Source: Desmonostoc geniculatum HA4340-LM1 (lineage in GTDB: Bacteria > Cyanobacteriota > Cyanobacteriia > Cyanobacteriales > Nostocaceae). From it: a stretch of 64,000 bases of DNA. This document shows, piece by piece, positions 43,213-52,332 of the stretch. The DNA is taken from assembly GCA_019359545.1 (NCBI GenBank), contig JAHHHB010000008.1:1-64000 (forward strand), given 5' to 3'. A program made the translations under genes and the position numbers. Under the pieces are notes generated by a model. The model saw only the letters and a program-made list of their open reading frames with translations, was not told where the DNA came from and searched no databases. Numbering within the stretch: the first letter of the stretch is position 1; every line of letters begins with the position of its first letter.

Positions 43213-43827
43213 TTATATTGACAGGATACCTACTAGTACTCGTACTAAATCTTCTAAACCTTCAGGAACACGATAAAGTTTAATATCTTCTGTAACTAGT
43301 TTTTGTTCTCTATTAAGAGTACCAAATTTCCAATCATCGCCATTAGTAACTGCCCCATATAAAATAAGTGATTGATTATCTAAAGATTTATCCAGAGCGA
43401 TTAATTCTACTGCTAGCTGTGTAAATCCTCTTCTGATATCTGATTGTTTAGCTTCAATTATTAATAGGCAGTTAGATTTATACAAGTAATAATCTAAAGT
43501 ACCTTTCAGCTTTTCATCTACATTAACAGGATACTCACTATATAGTTGAGCCTTTGTTTGATCGCAGATTTCAGCAAGGATAGGAGCAATCAGAAATTCT
43601 CTAATTGATATTTCTGCCACAGGATTAAAAAGTCTGATATTACGTTGTAAATATCCTTGCAAAAACTCTAAGTATTTAATTTCATGAGAATACCTGAGCA
43701 AATCCAAACTTGTACGCTGATAGCTGTAGTCAAATTCAGCCAAAATCTCCGCTGTAGGGTTAGTTAGTTGAAAATATTGGCTGAAGGTGTAGCTTTGGTC
43801 AGGTTTTAAAATTCTATATTTGCTCAT
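43213..43827 (-). CDS. PD-(D/E)XK nuclease-like protein
   Basis: 204 residues. Core motif: LKGTLDYYLYKSNCLLIIEAK (D ... ExK), followed by a Gln-containing helix (FTQLAVELIALDKSL). The N-terminus is helical and unlike the two HsdR_N-like proteins at 35262 and 55061, so it is a separate subfamily. No methyltransferase or helicase neighbour. A MITE lies 20 bp beyond the stop. Confidence 0.72.
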   Translation of the reverse strand: MSKYRILKPDQSYTFSQYFQLTNPTAEILAEFDYSYQRTSLDLLRYSHEIKYLEFLQGYLQRNIRLFNPVAEISIREFLIAPILAEICDQTKAQLYSEYPVNVDEKLKGTLDYYLYKSNCLLIIEAKQSDIRRGFTQLAVELIALDKSLDNQSLILYGAVTNGDDWKFGTLNREQKLVTEDIKLYRVPEGLEDLVRVLVGILSI

Positions 43828-43927
43828 TACAGTATAGCAATCCTGTTTGATTTTTGAATAAGAATTCAGAACTCAGAATGGGCTACGCCCCGCTACACTA
43901 ACAGGAGTCAGAATAATACTATTAGTC

Positions 43928-45490
43928 TTAATTTTCGACTTCTTCATCTTGTTCAACTACTTCAGATTTATCTTGTAATGGCTTCACTACTCTGGCGATC
44001 GCTTCTTGAATAAAAGCCTTAATAAATTCATCTCTGCGATTAATTTGAAATTGTCGCTGGACAACTTCTGTCATTCCACCATCACCCCAATCTTGGTCAT
44101 GACGAAAATATTCAATAAAGCTTTTACCGGCAATTCGCGTTAAATAAGCTGCGGTGACACCTTGAATTGCTCTCCCAATAATAAAGGTGGCAACATTGAG
44201 TTGCAAAGCTGTAGATAATAATTGAATTGCTCCTTTGACAATGCCTAAACTGGCGATGGTTTTTGCTAAAGAAAGGGCTAATTCTCGTCCCCTTTCCATA
44301 TTCAATTCACAGCCATAGACTCGACCAATTTCTACGACCATTTGAGCATTGACGGCGGCGGTTGCTAATAAATCTACCACTGGTATAGGCGTAACTGAAA
44401 CTACACCAGCACCAATCCATTGAAAGCGTTCTACGATTTTGTCAGCTTGGCGGCGGCGCTGGCCATCAATGAGTTTTCGCGCCTCGTCTCCCAATCGGAG
44501 AGATTGTAAAAGAATGTTATCTGCCACCAAATCTTCACCTTCGGCGCGTAAAACAGCAGCCATGCGCCGCAGCAAAGGAACAATATCTGGTTCTGGCTGG
44601 AAGGGTTCACCAGTTTCTAGTTGTGCAGATTGGGGATTCGCAGCGATCGCCACTACATCATTAGTGGCAATAAATCCCCGCACCCGCTGACGCAACCTAG
44701 CAAGGATGGCTTCTTTATCTTCATCTGTATATAAATCAGTTTTGTTGAGAACTAGGAGCGATCGCTTCCCAATTTCTGCTAATCCCCGTAGTGGCTCATA
44801 TTCGGAGCGTCGTAAATCATTATCCACCACAAACAACAGTAAATCTGCTGCCGTCGCCAGTTCTCGCGCCATTTGTTCGCGTTCCGTCCCCGCCACACCC
44901 GCTTCTAAAATTCCCGGCGTATCCGTAATTAAAATCTTGCGTTCCAATCCCTTCAACCGCAAACAATAAGTTTCCCCAACTTGGGTTGTACCCATCGGTG
45001 CATCTACTTGACCAACCATGCGCCCCATGACGGCATTTACCAGGGAAGTTTTGCCAGCACTCCCAGTACCAAATACCACCACTTGAATTTCACCTCGTGC
45101 TAGATTGGCTTCAATTTCCCGCGATTTACTTAATAAAGCTTGGCGTGCGACTTCATCTTGAATTTGGGCTACCTGTTGACGCACAGCTTGTAAAGTCGTA
45201 GAAGCCGCATCTGATTTGCCAGCGGGTATTTGCGCTGGAGTTACACGAGAACGAGTGCGGCGCGATCGCAACTCCCCCTTCTGAAGCATTAATACATAAT
45301 AAACAAAAGCAGCAACCAACGCTCCAATCAGCACAATCAGCAGCAATAGCAACAAATTACCCAGTAACGGCGAATAGGATAATTGCCAGTAAAGCCGTGA
45401 TAGCGAATCAATTAGCCATAAAGCTAGTCCTAAAATAACGATTAGACCAACAATCAGCGTTACGATGCGTGACAGAGGCATGGCTGGCAA
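43928..45490 (-). CDS. Membrane-associated Era-like GTPase with DUF697 domain
   Basis: 520 residues. Two transmembrane segments are near the N-terminus (IVTLIVGLIVILGLALWLID; LLLLLLIVLIGALVAAFVYY). The GTPase domain spans about 125-300: P-loop GTGSAGKTSLVNAVMG, G3 TDTPGILEAG, G4 VLNKTDLY. Residues about 340-490 match DUF697 (VVSVTPIPVVDLLATAAVNA; GRAIQGVTAAYLTRIAGKSF). The family (YcjF-like GTPases) is common in cyanobacteria; a role in membrane stress or transport is suspected but not established. Divergent from the sensor kinase. Confidence 0.85.
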   Translation of the reverse strand: MPAMPLSRIVTLIVGLIVILGLALWLIDSLSRLYWQLSYSPLLGNLLLLLLIVLIGALVAAFVYYVLMLQKGELRSRRTRSRVTPAQIPAGKSDAASTTLQAVRQQVAQIQDEVARQALLSKSREIEANLARGEIQVVVFGTGSAGKTSLVNAVMGRMVGQVDAPMGTTQVGETYCLRLKGLERKILITDTPGILEAGVAGTEREQMARELATAADLLLFVVDNDLRRSEYEPLRGLAEIGKRSLLVLNKTDLYTDEDKEAILARLRQRVRGFIATNDVVAIAANPQSAQLETGEPFQPEPDIVPLLRRMAAVLRAEGEDLVADNILLQSLRLGDEARKLIDGQRRRQADKIVERFQWIGAGVVSVTPIPVVDLLATAAVNAQMVVEIGRVYGCELNMERGRELALSLAKTIASLGIVKGAIQLLSTALQLNVATFIIGRAIQGVTAAYLTRIAGKSFIEYFRHDQDWGDGGMTEVVQRQFQINRRDEFIKAFIQEAIARVVKPLQDKSEVVEQDEEVEN

Positions 45491-45689
45491 AAATTAGTGG
45501 GTATGAAGTAGGCACATGCTTCTGATCTTAATAGTTTCAGTATTTTTTACCAGGGTACAAAAAAGCAACTTTTGATAGACTAAGAGCGCATTTTGTATCA
45601 AATTTGCTTTCACTCACCGCATTCCTCCGAAGTGACCTTTGCAAAAGCCGACGCTGGTGATATCTATCTTTGTCTCCCTACCTCCCTGA

Positions 45690-45709
45690 AGACGCGATTC
45701 ATCGCGTCT
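45690..45709. repeat. Short palindromic repeat in the kinase leader
   Basis: AGACGCGAT and ATCGCGTCT form a 9-bp stem with a 2-nt loop. This common intergenic palindrome type supports placing the kinase start downstream of it. Confidence 0.6.
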
Positions 45710-45748
45710 CTACAGATTCCCCACTCCCTAGCTAAAGCGAGTTATACC

Positions 45749-47449
45749 ATGACTGCTACACCTAAATTAAGATACTCCAACTGGGTTAAACAAGTATTCC
45801 ACCAGCTGAGTATTCGGCAAAAAATTGTTTGTGGGTACGGACTGGCTTTGGGAATTGCAGTTTTAGGAACAACAGCAGGGTTGGTAATAGGCGATCGCTA
45901 TTTCCAACAAGCTAGACAACAAATGATCTTGGCAGATGAGCAAGGAAGTTTGTTAAGTAGTTTACAAGGAGAACTGTTAGAAATACAGATTCACCAGCAA
46001 GAAATCGTGCCTTTTTTACAGCAGCCACAAGCCTTGCAAAGAGGAATTTCTAGTTTTAAGAGTGATTTAGCCGAAGCTGAAACTTTGCTTTCTCAGGTGC
46101 AGGAATTTAGTCAAACCAATTCTCAGCAAGATTTACAAACTCTGCTCAAAAAATATAACAACACGATATCCGTGTATTCTGAACAACTTAGGTTTCTGAT
46201 TCGGCAAATTTTGCCATTAAGTTCACAGCCCCAGGGAGCATTAAAAGCGCAGCAATTAATCTCGAAATTCAGTCAAAGTCAGGATGCTTTGAAGTTTTAT
46301 AAATTTGCCCATGAATTAACTGAGTTTGCCAAAACAGTTCGAGAACGGCAAGAACAAGCTGATATAATCCGAGATCGAGCTGCACTCATCCAAGCTCAAA
46401 TTATTATTGGTAGTATGCTGTTATCAGTGGCGATCGCTGCGATCTTAGCTTTCTACACCAGTAGTATCATCGCCCGTCCCATTAACGCAGTCACAAATAT
46501 TGCCCAAAGAGTTACCCAAGAAGCCAATTTTGATTTGCAAGCGCCTGTCACTACAGAAGATGAAGTTGGTGGATTAGCTAGTTCTCTTAATCAGCTAATT
46601 CAACAGGTGAAGCACCTTTTAGAAGAACAACAAACCGAGAACCAAACACGACTAATTCAAAGTGAGAAAATGTCTAGTTTAGGACGGATGTTGGCTGGTG
46701 TCGCCCACGAAATTAATAATCCCATAAATTTTATTTCTGGCAACCTCGTACATGCGAAAACTTATACTGACGATTTATTAGCGCTACTGCAAACATATCA
46801 AGCCGAAGTTCCTCATCCTTCACCCGCTTTGGAAACTTTAGCAGAAGAGATTGATTTAGAGTTTTTGTTAGCAGATTTACCAAAACTCTTTAACTCCATG
46901 AAAGTTGGTGCTGAACGCACACGAGAAATAGTCCGCAGTTTAAAAGATTTCTCTCGCTTAGATGAAGGGGAAGTGCAGTTAGTAGAGTTACACGCTTGTT
47001 TAGATAGTACATTATTAATTTTGAACAATCGCCTGAAAAATGGTATTAGCCTTGTGCGTAACTATGGAGAGATTCCCACAATTCCAGGCTATACAGGTTT
47101 ATTTTATCAGGTATTTATGAATCTTTTAAGCAATGCGATCGATACTGTGGAAGAAAAAGCAGCACAGAATCCAGAATTTTCACCTGAAATTACCATTACC
47201 ACAGAACGCTGTCAGAATAATTGGGTGATAGTGCGAATTGCAGACAATGGTTGTGGTATTTCACCAGAAAATCTGCATAAAATATTTGAGACATTTTTCA
47301 CCACCAAACCGCGGGGCATTGGTACTGGTTTGGGGCTAGCGATCGCATATCAGATTGTGGTAGAAAAACACCGAGGTAAAATTTCCTGCGAGTCCGAGTT
47401 AGAACAAGGTACAGAGTTTGCCATCACTCTGCCAATTTCTCACGCTTAA
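45749..47449 (+). CDS. HAMP-containing sensor histidine kinase
   Basis: 566 residues from ATG at 45749; the longer open frame (from 45593) crosses a palindromic repeat and was rejected. The first transmembrane helix is at about 28-48 ([18 protein letters not shown]). A helical periplasmic bundle follows. The second helix is near 220 ([20 protein letters not shown]), then HAMP, then HisKA with the phospho-His in [16 protein letters not shown]. The ATPase domain has an N-box ([12 protein letters not shown]), G1 (IADNGCGIS) and G2 ([14 protein letters not shown]). All kinase motifs are intact. No partner regulator is adjacent; the CheY-like protein at 40991 is a candidate. It senses an unknown signal through its helical domain. 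Confidence 0.88.
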   Translation: MTATPKLRYSNWVKQVFHQLSIRQKIVCGYGLALGIAVLGTTAGLVIGDRYFQQARQQMILADEQGSLLSSLQGELLEIQIHQQEIVPFLQQPQALQRGISSFKSDLAEAETLLSQVQEFSQTNSQQDLQTLLKKYNNTISVYSEQLRFLIRQILPLSSQPQGALKAQQLISKFSQSQDALKFYKFAHELTEFAKTVRERQEQADIIRDRAALIQAQIIIGSMLLSVAIAAILAFYTSSIIARPINAVTNIAQRVTQEANFDLQAPVTTEDEVGGLASSLNQLIQQVKHLLEEQQTENQTRLIQSEKMSSLGRMLAGVAHEINNPINFISGNLVHAKTYTDDLLALLQTYQAEVPHPSPALETLAEEIDLEFLLADLPKLFNSMKVGAERTREIVRSLKDFSRLDEGEVQLVELHACLDSTLLILNNRLKNGISLVRNYGEIPTIPGYTGLFYQVFMNLLSNAIDTVEEKAAQNPEFSPEITITTERCQNNWVIVRIADNGCGISPENLHKIFETFFTTKPRGIGTGLGLAIAYQIVVEKHRGKISCESELEQGTEFAITLPISHA

Positions 47450-47513
47450 CAGGCGTAGTAGTGCTACGTCTGTACATTCTTCCGCCTTGGGGTACTAGTA
47501 CCGCAGGGCCGAA

Positions 47514-47541
47514 GTCAAAAGTCAAAAGTCAAAAGTCAAAA
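47514..47541. repeat. STRR heptamer array (GTCAAAA)n
   Basis: Four near-perfect copies of GTCAAAA in the gap between the kinase and DUF937 genes. Confidence 0.8.
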
Positions 47542-47572
47542 CGAAGACAACATAGGTTTTTCGGAGATTTAG

Positions 47573-47605
47573 AATGGTTGGTTTATTTCCGCCGTACTGT
47601 ACTAG
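47573..47605. repeat. 33-bp dispersed repeat, copy 2
   Basis: Exact inverse copy of 7768-7800; see that entry. Confidence 0.75.
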
Positions 47606-47641
47606 CCTTTGAAAGTTGATTTTTTGATAATAATTGATAGT

Positions 47642-47673
47642 AGAGACGTAGCAGTGCTACGTCTCTATTTTTT
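47642..47673 (+). terminator. Hairpin with T-run upstream of the DUF937 gene
   Basis: AGAGACGTAGCA and TGCTACGTCTCT form a perfect 12-bp stem with a one-base loop (47642-47666), followed by six T (47668-47673). It could end transcription from the kinase gene or attenuate the DUF937 gene 25 bp downstream. A related palindrome (GTAGTAGTGCTACG) lies at about 47456. Confidence 0.65.
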
Positions 47674-47697
47674 GAGAACAAAGGGAAAAACAAACTT

Positions 47698-48219
47698 ATG
47701 GGACTTTTCGATCAAATACTCGGTGCTGTTACTAATCCCAACCAACAAGGTAGCTTAGGTCAACTAGGAAGTATCATTAACACTGTAAATCAACTGAGCG
47801 ATCGCACTGGTGCAGATCCATCCACCATCCAATCAGTTTTGTCAATTGTGGGTAGTCAAGTTCGTTCTGCTTTACAAAACAAGCAAGCCACAGATGGTAA
47901 CGAAGCCGCACAAACTCTAGTCAATCAATATGCTGGTACTTCTCCTAACCCCCAAGCAGTCGATTCGCTATTTTCTCCTGGTATACAACAGCAAGTAGCT
48001 GAAATTGCTGCCCAACGCACAGGGTTAGATCCTGGTATGGTTCAACAATTGCTGCCTTTAGCAGTACCTCTAGTACTGAATTTTTTACAATCGGGCGCAA
48101 ATGCTCAAAATCCCCAAGCTGGCGGAAATCCCGTACTAAGTTCCTTCTTAGATGCTGACGGCGATGGTGACGTTGATATCGCCGACGCCCTACAAATGGC
48201 CAGCCGTTACATCAGATAA
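47698..48219 (+). CDS. DUF937 protein with C-terminal EF-hand/dockerin-like loop
   Basis: 173 residues. The first 135 match the DUF937 pattern: MGLFDQILGAVTNPNQQGSL, Gln/Asn-rich helices, and the LLPLAVPLVLNFL segment. The last 25 contain a calcium-loop motif (DADGDGDVDIADALQ) like a single EF-hand or dockerin half. DUF937 proteins are of unknown function and include YidB-like members. A hairpin with a T-run lies in the leader. Confidence 0.82.
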   Translation: MGLFDQILGAVTNPNQQGSLGQLGSIINTVNQLSDRTGADPSTIQSVLSIVGSQVRSALQNKQATDGNEAAQTLVNQYAGTSPNPQAVDSLFSPGIQQQVAEIAAQRTGLDPGMVQQLLPLAVPLVLNFLQSGANAQNPQAGGNPVLSSFLDADGDGDVDIADALQMASRYIR

Positions 48220-48357
48220 TAATACCTCTCTCCATCTCCCCACCTCCCCACTCCCCACTCCCTTCTCATAAGACATCGGCAAATAGGCCTTGCTAGATTC
48301 TTACGTTAGACATAGGCTGAGAAGAAGGGAAATCTCCTAACACAAATCAGACAGTCT

Positions 48358-48912
48358 ATGGCTAAATTTTTTGACTGTATTACTGAGGAACTGCAAGGCT
48401 TCATTGCTGCCCAACACCTTTTTTTTGTTGGCTCTGCACCCTTGAGTTCTACAGGTCATATTAACCTGTCTCCTAAAGGTTTGGATTGCTTTCGCATCCT
48501 TTCTCCGAATCGAGTAGGTTATATAGATCTTACAGGCAGTAGTAACGAAACTTCCGCCCATTTAGAAGAAAATGGGCGAATTACTTTCATGTTTTGCGCT
48601 TTTGAAGAACCTCCTTGTATCCTGCGTCTTTATGGTCAAGGAAATACGATTTTACCGACTTCTCCAGACTGGAACTCACTGTACTATGTATTTCCAGAAA
48701 TACCTGGAACTCGTCAAATTATCGTCGCCGATATCCAAGAAGTACAGACCTCCTGTGGTTTTGGCGTACCACTCTATGAATATCGAGGTCAGCGCCAAAC
48801 TCTAGTAAACTGGGCTAGTAAGAAAGGCGAACAAGGAGTTAGAGAATATCAACAGCAGAAAAATCTCGTCAGCCTTGATGGTTTATCGACTCCACTAAGT
48901 AAATTATTTTAA
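48358..48912 (+). CDS. Pyridoxamine 5'-phosphate oxidase-family protein
   Basis: 184 residues, split beta-barrel flavin-binding fold of the PNPOx-like superfamily: FFVGSAPLSSTGHINLSPKG, VGYIDLTGSSNETSAHLEEN, ITFMFCAFEEPP, LRLYGQGNTI. Members bind FMN, F420 or heme; this branch is an uncharacterised oxidoreductase. It lacks the C-terminal dimer extension of true PdxH. It stands alone on the plus strand between repeats. Confidence 0.82.
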   Translation: MAKFFDCITEELQGFIAAQHLFFVGSAPLSSTGHINLSPKGLDCFRILSPNRVGYIDLTGSSNETSAHLEENGRITFMFCAFEEPPCILRLYGQGNTILPTSPDWNSLYYVFPEIPGTRQIIVADIQEVQTSCGFGVPLYEYRGQRQTLVNWASKKGEQGVREYQQQKNLVSLDGLSTPLSKLF

Positions 48913-48944
48913 CGTTGACAAAAGCAGGTTTTAGGGCAGGATTT

Positions 48945-49114
48945 ATACCAAGTTAACTGAGATAGTATTATTTACTTCGTCAGCGCTTATACAATTTTGG
49001 ATTTTGAATTGTGAAAGATTTACAGGGCAAGTTTTTAGGCTCGTTATCATTATTCAAATTGGTATTATACAAGTGCTTTGATTCTCAAGAAAATTAACTT
49101 TGGCAACTTGGTAT
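48945..49114. mobile_element. Foldback element (possible MITE)
   Basis: Ends ATACCAAGTT (48945-48954) and AACTTGGTAT (49105-49114) are perfect inverted repeats, separated by a non-coding AT-rich core with further ATACCAA-type partial repeats. Confidence 0.45.
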
Positions 49115-49125
49115 TATAGAAGGTT

Positions 49126-49632
49126 ATGAATTATTGTATTTCTCCACTCACAGAAAAAGACGAGCCTTTTCTGTGGCAAATGCTTTACGAAGCAGCGCAT
49201 ATGGGAAACGAAGTAAATTTGACAGTGCAGGATGCAATGAATCATCCTGATTTAGCAAAATATGTAAAAAATTGGGGATGTAAAGATGATATTGGCTTTG
49301 TTGCTATTTTGGAAAGTAGTAATCAACCTGTAGGAGCCGCATGGCTGCGTTTATTTACAGGTGACAATAAAGGATATGGTTATATTAGCGATCGCATTCC
49401 TGAATTAGCAATAGCAGTTCTCCCTGAACATCGAAATCAAGGCATAGGAACACAGCTACTCAAGCATTTATTAGCAGCAGCCAAAACATCATACCCATCA
49501 GTATCCCTCAGCACTAGAGCGACAAATCCCGCCTTGGGTTTATATGAAAGATTAGGTTTTGAAGTCGTCCCCGGTAGCGAAACAATCAACCGAGTTGGCG
49601 GAATCTCTTTCAAAATGAAAATTGATTTATGA
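49126..49632 (+). CDS. GNAT acetyltransferase
   Basis: 168 residues. Acetyl-CoA loop EHRNQGIGTQLLKHLLA, core strand PELAIAVLP, and the typical ending NPALGLYERLGFEVVPGS. It resembles RimI-like or small-molecule N-acetyltransferases; substrate unknown. Start ATG at 49126 after GAAGG. Monocistronic. Confidence 0.87.
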   Translation: MNYCISPLTEKDEPFLWQMLYEAAHMGNEVNLTVQDAMNHPDLAKYVKNWGCKDDIGFVAILESSNQPVGAAWLRLFTGDNKGYGYISDRIPELAIAVLPEHRNQGIGTQLLKHLLAAAKTSYPSVSLSTRATNPALGLYERLGFEVVPGSETINRVGGISFKMKIDL

Positions 49633-49670
49633 AAAGAGAATTCAGAATTCAGGAGTCAGAATTCAGAATA

Positions 49671-49757
49671 ATATCAAGTTCGGATAATCACTTACTATTC
49701 AAAAGTCTCCGCGTCTCCCCGTCAGTCCTAATCATAAGTCTTTAACCGAACCTGATA
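49671..49757. mobile_element. 87-bp MITE, second copy of the TA-flanked family
   Basis: Ends ATATCAAGTTCGG and CCGAACCTGATA are inverted repeats, with TA on both sides (49669-49670, 49758-49759). The core CTCCGCGTCTCCCCGTCAGT is the inverse of the core of 31099-31200. Confidence 0.65.
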
Positions 49758-49821
49758 TAAATTCGAGTTTCACTAGCGGGTAAACAAATAGGTTTAACAA
49801 ATACGCTTGGTTATCTCTCCC

Positions 49822-49884
49822 CCTGCCTCCCCTGCCTCCCCTGCCTCCCCTGCCTCCCCTGCCTCCCCTGCCTTCCCTGCCTTT
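49822..49884. repeat. Seven tandem 9-bp units (CCTGCCTCC)
   Basis: Seven copies, the last two with one or two changes, lie directly against the 3' end of the next gene. Confidence 0.85.
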
Positions 49885-49885
49885 C

Positions 49886-51790
49886 CTACCCTCCCAGTGT
49901 CCGCGTATAAATTACTTGACCTTGGGAATCATAGAGAAACAGGGACAAATTGGCATTGTCACTAATTGCAGCTAGGGCTTCCTGTAAGATTTGCAAGTGA
50001 TTGGCAAGGTCAACAGCATTATCCGAGTTCTCAGAAGCAGGATTAGCCAAACTATTTTGTCTTAATTGGTCATACTCAGGGGTTAACCTGACAATAATTC
50101 CTGCATTGTCCATGCTAAAGGTGCAAATCCGAATTCCATTAGTACAGGTTTTCTCTAAGTCAGTGCGGGTTTGCTGCAAACCACTAACAACTTGGAATTT
50201 TTCTTGTGCTTGTTTGAGAGCTGTTGAGTAGGGTTCGATGAGAGACTGAGCTTGAGTGTAGTACAAGCTATCTTGGGAAACTTTTTTCGCAGTTTCCAAA
50301 GCTTGCTCCCAGTATGTCGCTGCTGCTTGCCATTGGTTTTGTTGCTGATAGACTTTGGCTTGGTTGGCGGTGCTAACGGCTTGTTGGTAAGTTCTAGCAG
50401 CTAATTGTTCTTTAGTGGCGCGATCGCGTGCTACTACTAATTTAGGTTTATAGTCTACCAACAACTTTTGGGCTTCTTGATATGCAGGACTAGTCTGGGG
50501 AATCACCCTCAAGGCATTAATGACTACCTGCCAGTTAGACTGCACCTTTTGCCAATCCTTCAAAGATTTAGCAGTAGCTTGGCGATTCTCGGCTGTACTC
50601 GCTACATCTTTGGCTGCTGCTAGTTTTTTCAGCCATTTTTCTTCAGTTAGCATCTGCTGATTGACAGCGTGCAAACTAATACGATAGCTAAATAGTTTTG
50701 CTTGCACTAGTGGATAGAGTTCACTATTGGGAGTTATGGCTTCCAGTGGTGCGATCGCCTGTCGCCATAAATGTTGTCTAGCTTGTATTTCTTCTAAACT
50801 ACGTGCGGGAGTTTTAATTTTTTCTGCCGCCAAAGATGCTGTCTGCAAAGCCTTAACCACCTGGCTGATTTTTTCTGACCGTCCAGACAAACTTGCTTTG
50901 AGTTCTTCTGACACCTGGTAACGGGGCGACCAACTAGGAATTGCACTCAAGGCTGCGCTAGCCGTCGTCAGTCGCTGCTGCAATGCTAGTAATTCTTTTT
51001 CCGACTTGGCACGACGCATCAATTGGGGGGATTGTGTTTTTAATTGCCCAGCAACTTCTATTTCTTTACACTCAGACATCACACAAGGGCGAGTCCCTAA
51101 ATAGCCAGCAACGCCTAAAACCACAATTCCCACCAAGGCTACACCTAGTAAAATGGGTTTGACTTGGCGTGCTGGCTTAGAAGCCGGTAAATTCGGTGCA
51201 TCTGCAAATGGGTCAAATACTTCCTCATCTTCAGTTTCATCCAGCGATGGAAAATAGGCCAGAGCAGATGAGGGGGATGAGGGGGATGAGGGGGATGAGG
51301 GGGATATTGCTCCCTTATCTCCCCCTACTCCCTCATCTTCCCCCTCTCCCCTTATTCCCCCAGATCCCCAAATCCCCGTCTCCCCGTCTTCCCATGTCGG
51401 CGTTTGCTTGAGAGCTAGAAAACATTTCGCATAAGGAAGTTGTTCGCCAAAAACTCTGAGGAAACATTGGACTCGTTGCTCTCTGTAGGTCGCTAAGGAC
51501 TGGAGTGCGTCCTCAATGGCTGCAAAAATTATTTGAGTATCAAATATTACACCTGATGGATGTTGTGTTAAAATCATTAGCTCGTCTTTATTGACGGCAC
51601 ACTTAACTTGAAAGACTCCAGCTGATGGGACTTCTACAAGCAATTGTTCTTGCAAAGTTTTGGCTAAAAGCTGTAAATCTTCGTGCTGCACTGCTACTTT
51701 CATAGAACTTTCGTGCTGAACTTCTATATTGTTTTGATTATCTTTAAGGAGATGAAATGAACTGTTTGGGTTTTTTGAATAAAGACGCAC
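49886..51790 (-). CDS. Large single-pass membrane protein of unknown function
   Basis: 634 residues. The N-terminal domain (about 30-135) is mixed alpha/beta. A Gly/Asp then Ser/Pro linker (about 140-175) is encoded by GATGAGGG-type repeats. A transmembrane segment is at about 212-230 (ILLGVALVGIVVLGVAGYLG). A long helical C-terminus contains coiled-coil and TPR-like parts (AAATYWEQALETAKKVSQDS) and ends in a beta-rich piece (NLSLFLYDSQGQVIYTRTLG). A start at 51703 (MKVAVQHEDL) is equally likely. Probably the helical part is periplasmic or lumenal. No family recognised. Confidence 0.72.
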   Translation of the reverse strand: MRLYSKNPNSSFHLLKDNQNNIEVQHESSMKVAVQHEDLQLLAKTLQEQLLVEVPSAGVFQVKCAVNKDELMILTQHPSGVIFDTQIIFAAIEDALQSLATYREQRVQCFLRVFGEQLPYAKCFLALKQTPTWEDGETGIWGSGGIRGEGEDEGVGGDKGAISPSSPSSPSSPSSALAYFPSLDETEDEEVFDPFADAPNLPASKPARQVKPILLGVALVGIVVLGVAGYLGTRPCVMSECKEIEVAGQLKTQSPQLMRRAKSEKELLALQQRLTTASAALSAIPSWSPRYQVSEELKASLSGRSEKISQVVKALQTASLAAEKIKTPARSLEEIQARQHLWRQAIAPLEAITPNSELYPLVQAKLFSYRISLHAVNQQMLTEEKWLKKLAAAKDVASTAENRQATAKSLKDWQKVQSNWQVVINALRVIPQTSPAYQEAQKLLVDYKPKLVVARDRATKEQLAARTYQQAVSTANQAKVYQQQNQWQAAATYWEQALETAKKVSQDSLYYTQAQSLIEPYSTALKQAQEKFQVVSGLQQTRTDLEKTCTNGIRICTFSMDNAGIIVRLTPEYDQLRQNSLANPASENSDNAVDLANHLQILQEALAAISDNANLSLFLYDSQGQVIYTRTLGG

Positions 51791-52332
51791 AGTTTAACCA
51801 ACCACAGCCTGAAAATCTAATCGAACAACTTTCTAACACAAATTCCGACTTTTAACCAAAAATTAAAATAGTAGTGATTGTTCCCACGGCTACATTTTCA
51901 ACCTGCTAGATGCGAAATTAAATAATCTATCCACAGGTATATATTTTTCCTAAAAAATGGGAACAATAGAATTTTTGAGGATTTTCACTGCCTAATTTTG
52001 TGACAATTAAATTCACAACAGCTACTGAACAGCAAAATTCTAGTTGCAAAACAATTGTCACCAAATTATCCACAGGTTAAGGAAATGTTGCGATGTCAGA
52101 GGTTTTTGACAGTAATGCTAGTTATCTTCTATGCTGGGAAGTCTACTGAGGAGGTTAATTACGTCTTGTGGCTCAAGAAATTAATTTGCCTCATTTGCTG
52201 AATTCGATAAGATTGATACGTGAAAAATAAGTTTTTATAGCTGCCAAAAGCTTAATTATGTAAGAAAGGTGCTGCAAAATATTCAGACAGCACCAACCAA
52301 AAGCTTGGAAAGTGTCAATACAAGGTGTATCA
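51791..52332. other. AT-rich divergent intergenic region with two DnaA-box-like sites
   Basis: 540 bp between divergent genes. It holds a perfect DnaA-box consensus TTATCCACA (52066-52074), a one-mismatch box CTATCCACA (51927-51935), and an inverted pair ATTGTTCCCA / TGGGAACAAT (about 51877 and 51957). No gene seen. It likely carries promoters for both neighbours; origin activity is not indicated by gene context. Confidence 0.4.

Noticed and set aside
45593-45748. 52-residue N-terminal extension of the sensor kinase
   Set aside because: It crosses a palindromic repeat (45690-45709) and has no family match; the ATG at 45749 precedes the first membrane helix.
49822-49884. Possible CRISPR or coding repeat
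   Set aside because: It is a 9-bp perfect tandem repeat with no spacers and lies outside any gene.
51791-52332. Chromosomal origin of replication
   Set aside because: Only two DnaA-box-like sites, and no dnaA or dnaN nearby; kept as a minor finding only.
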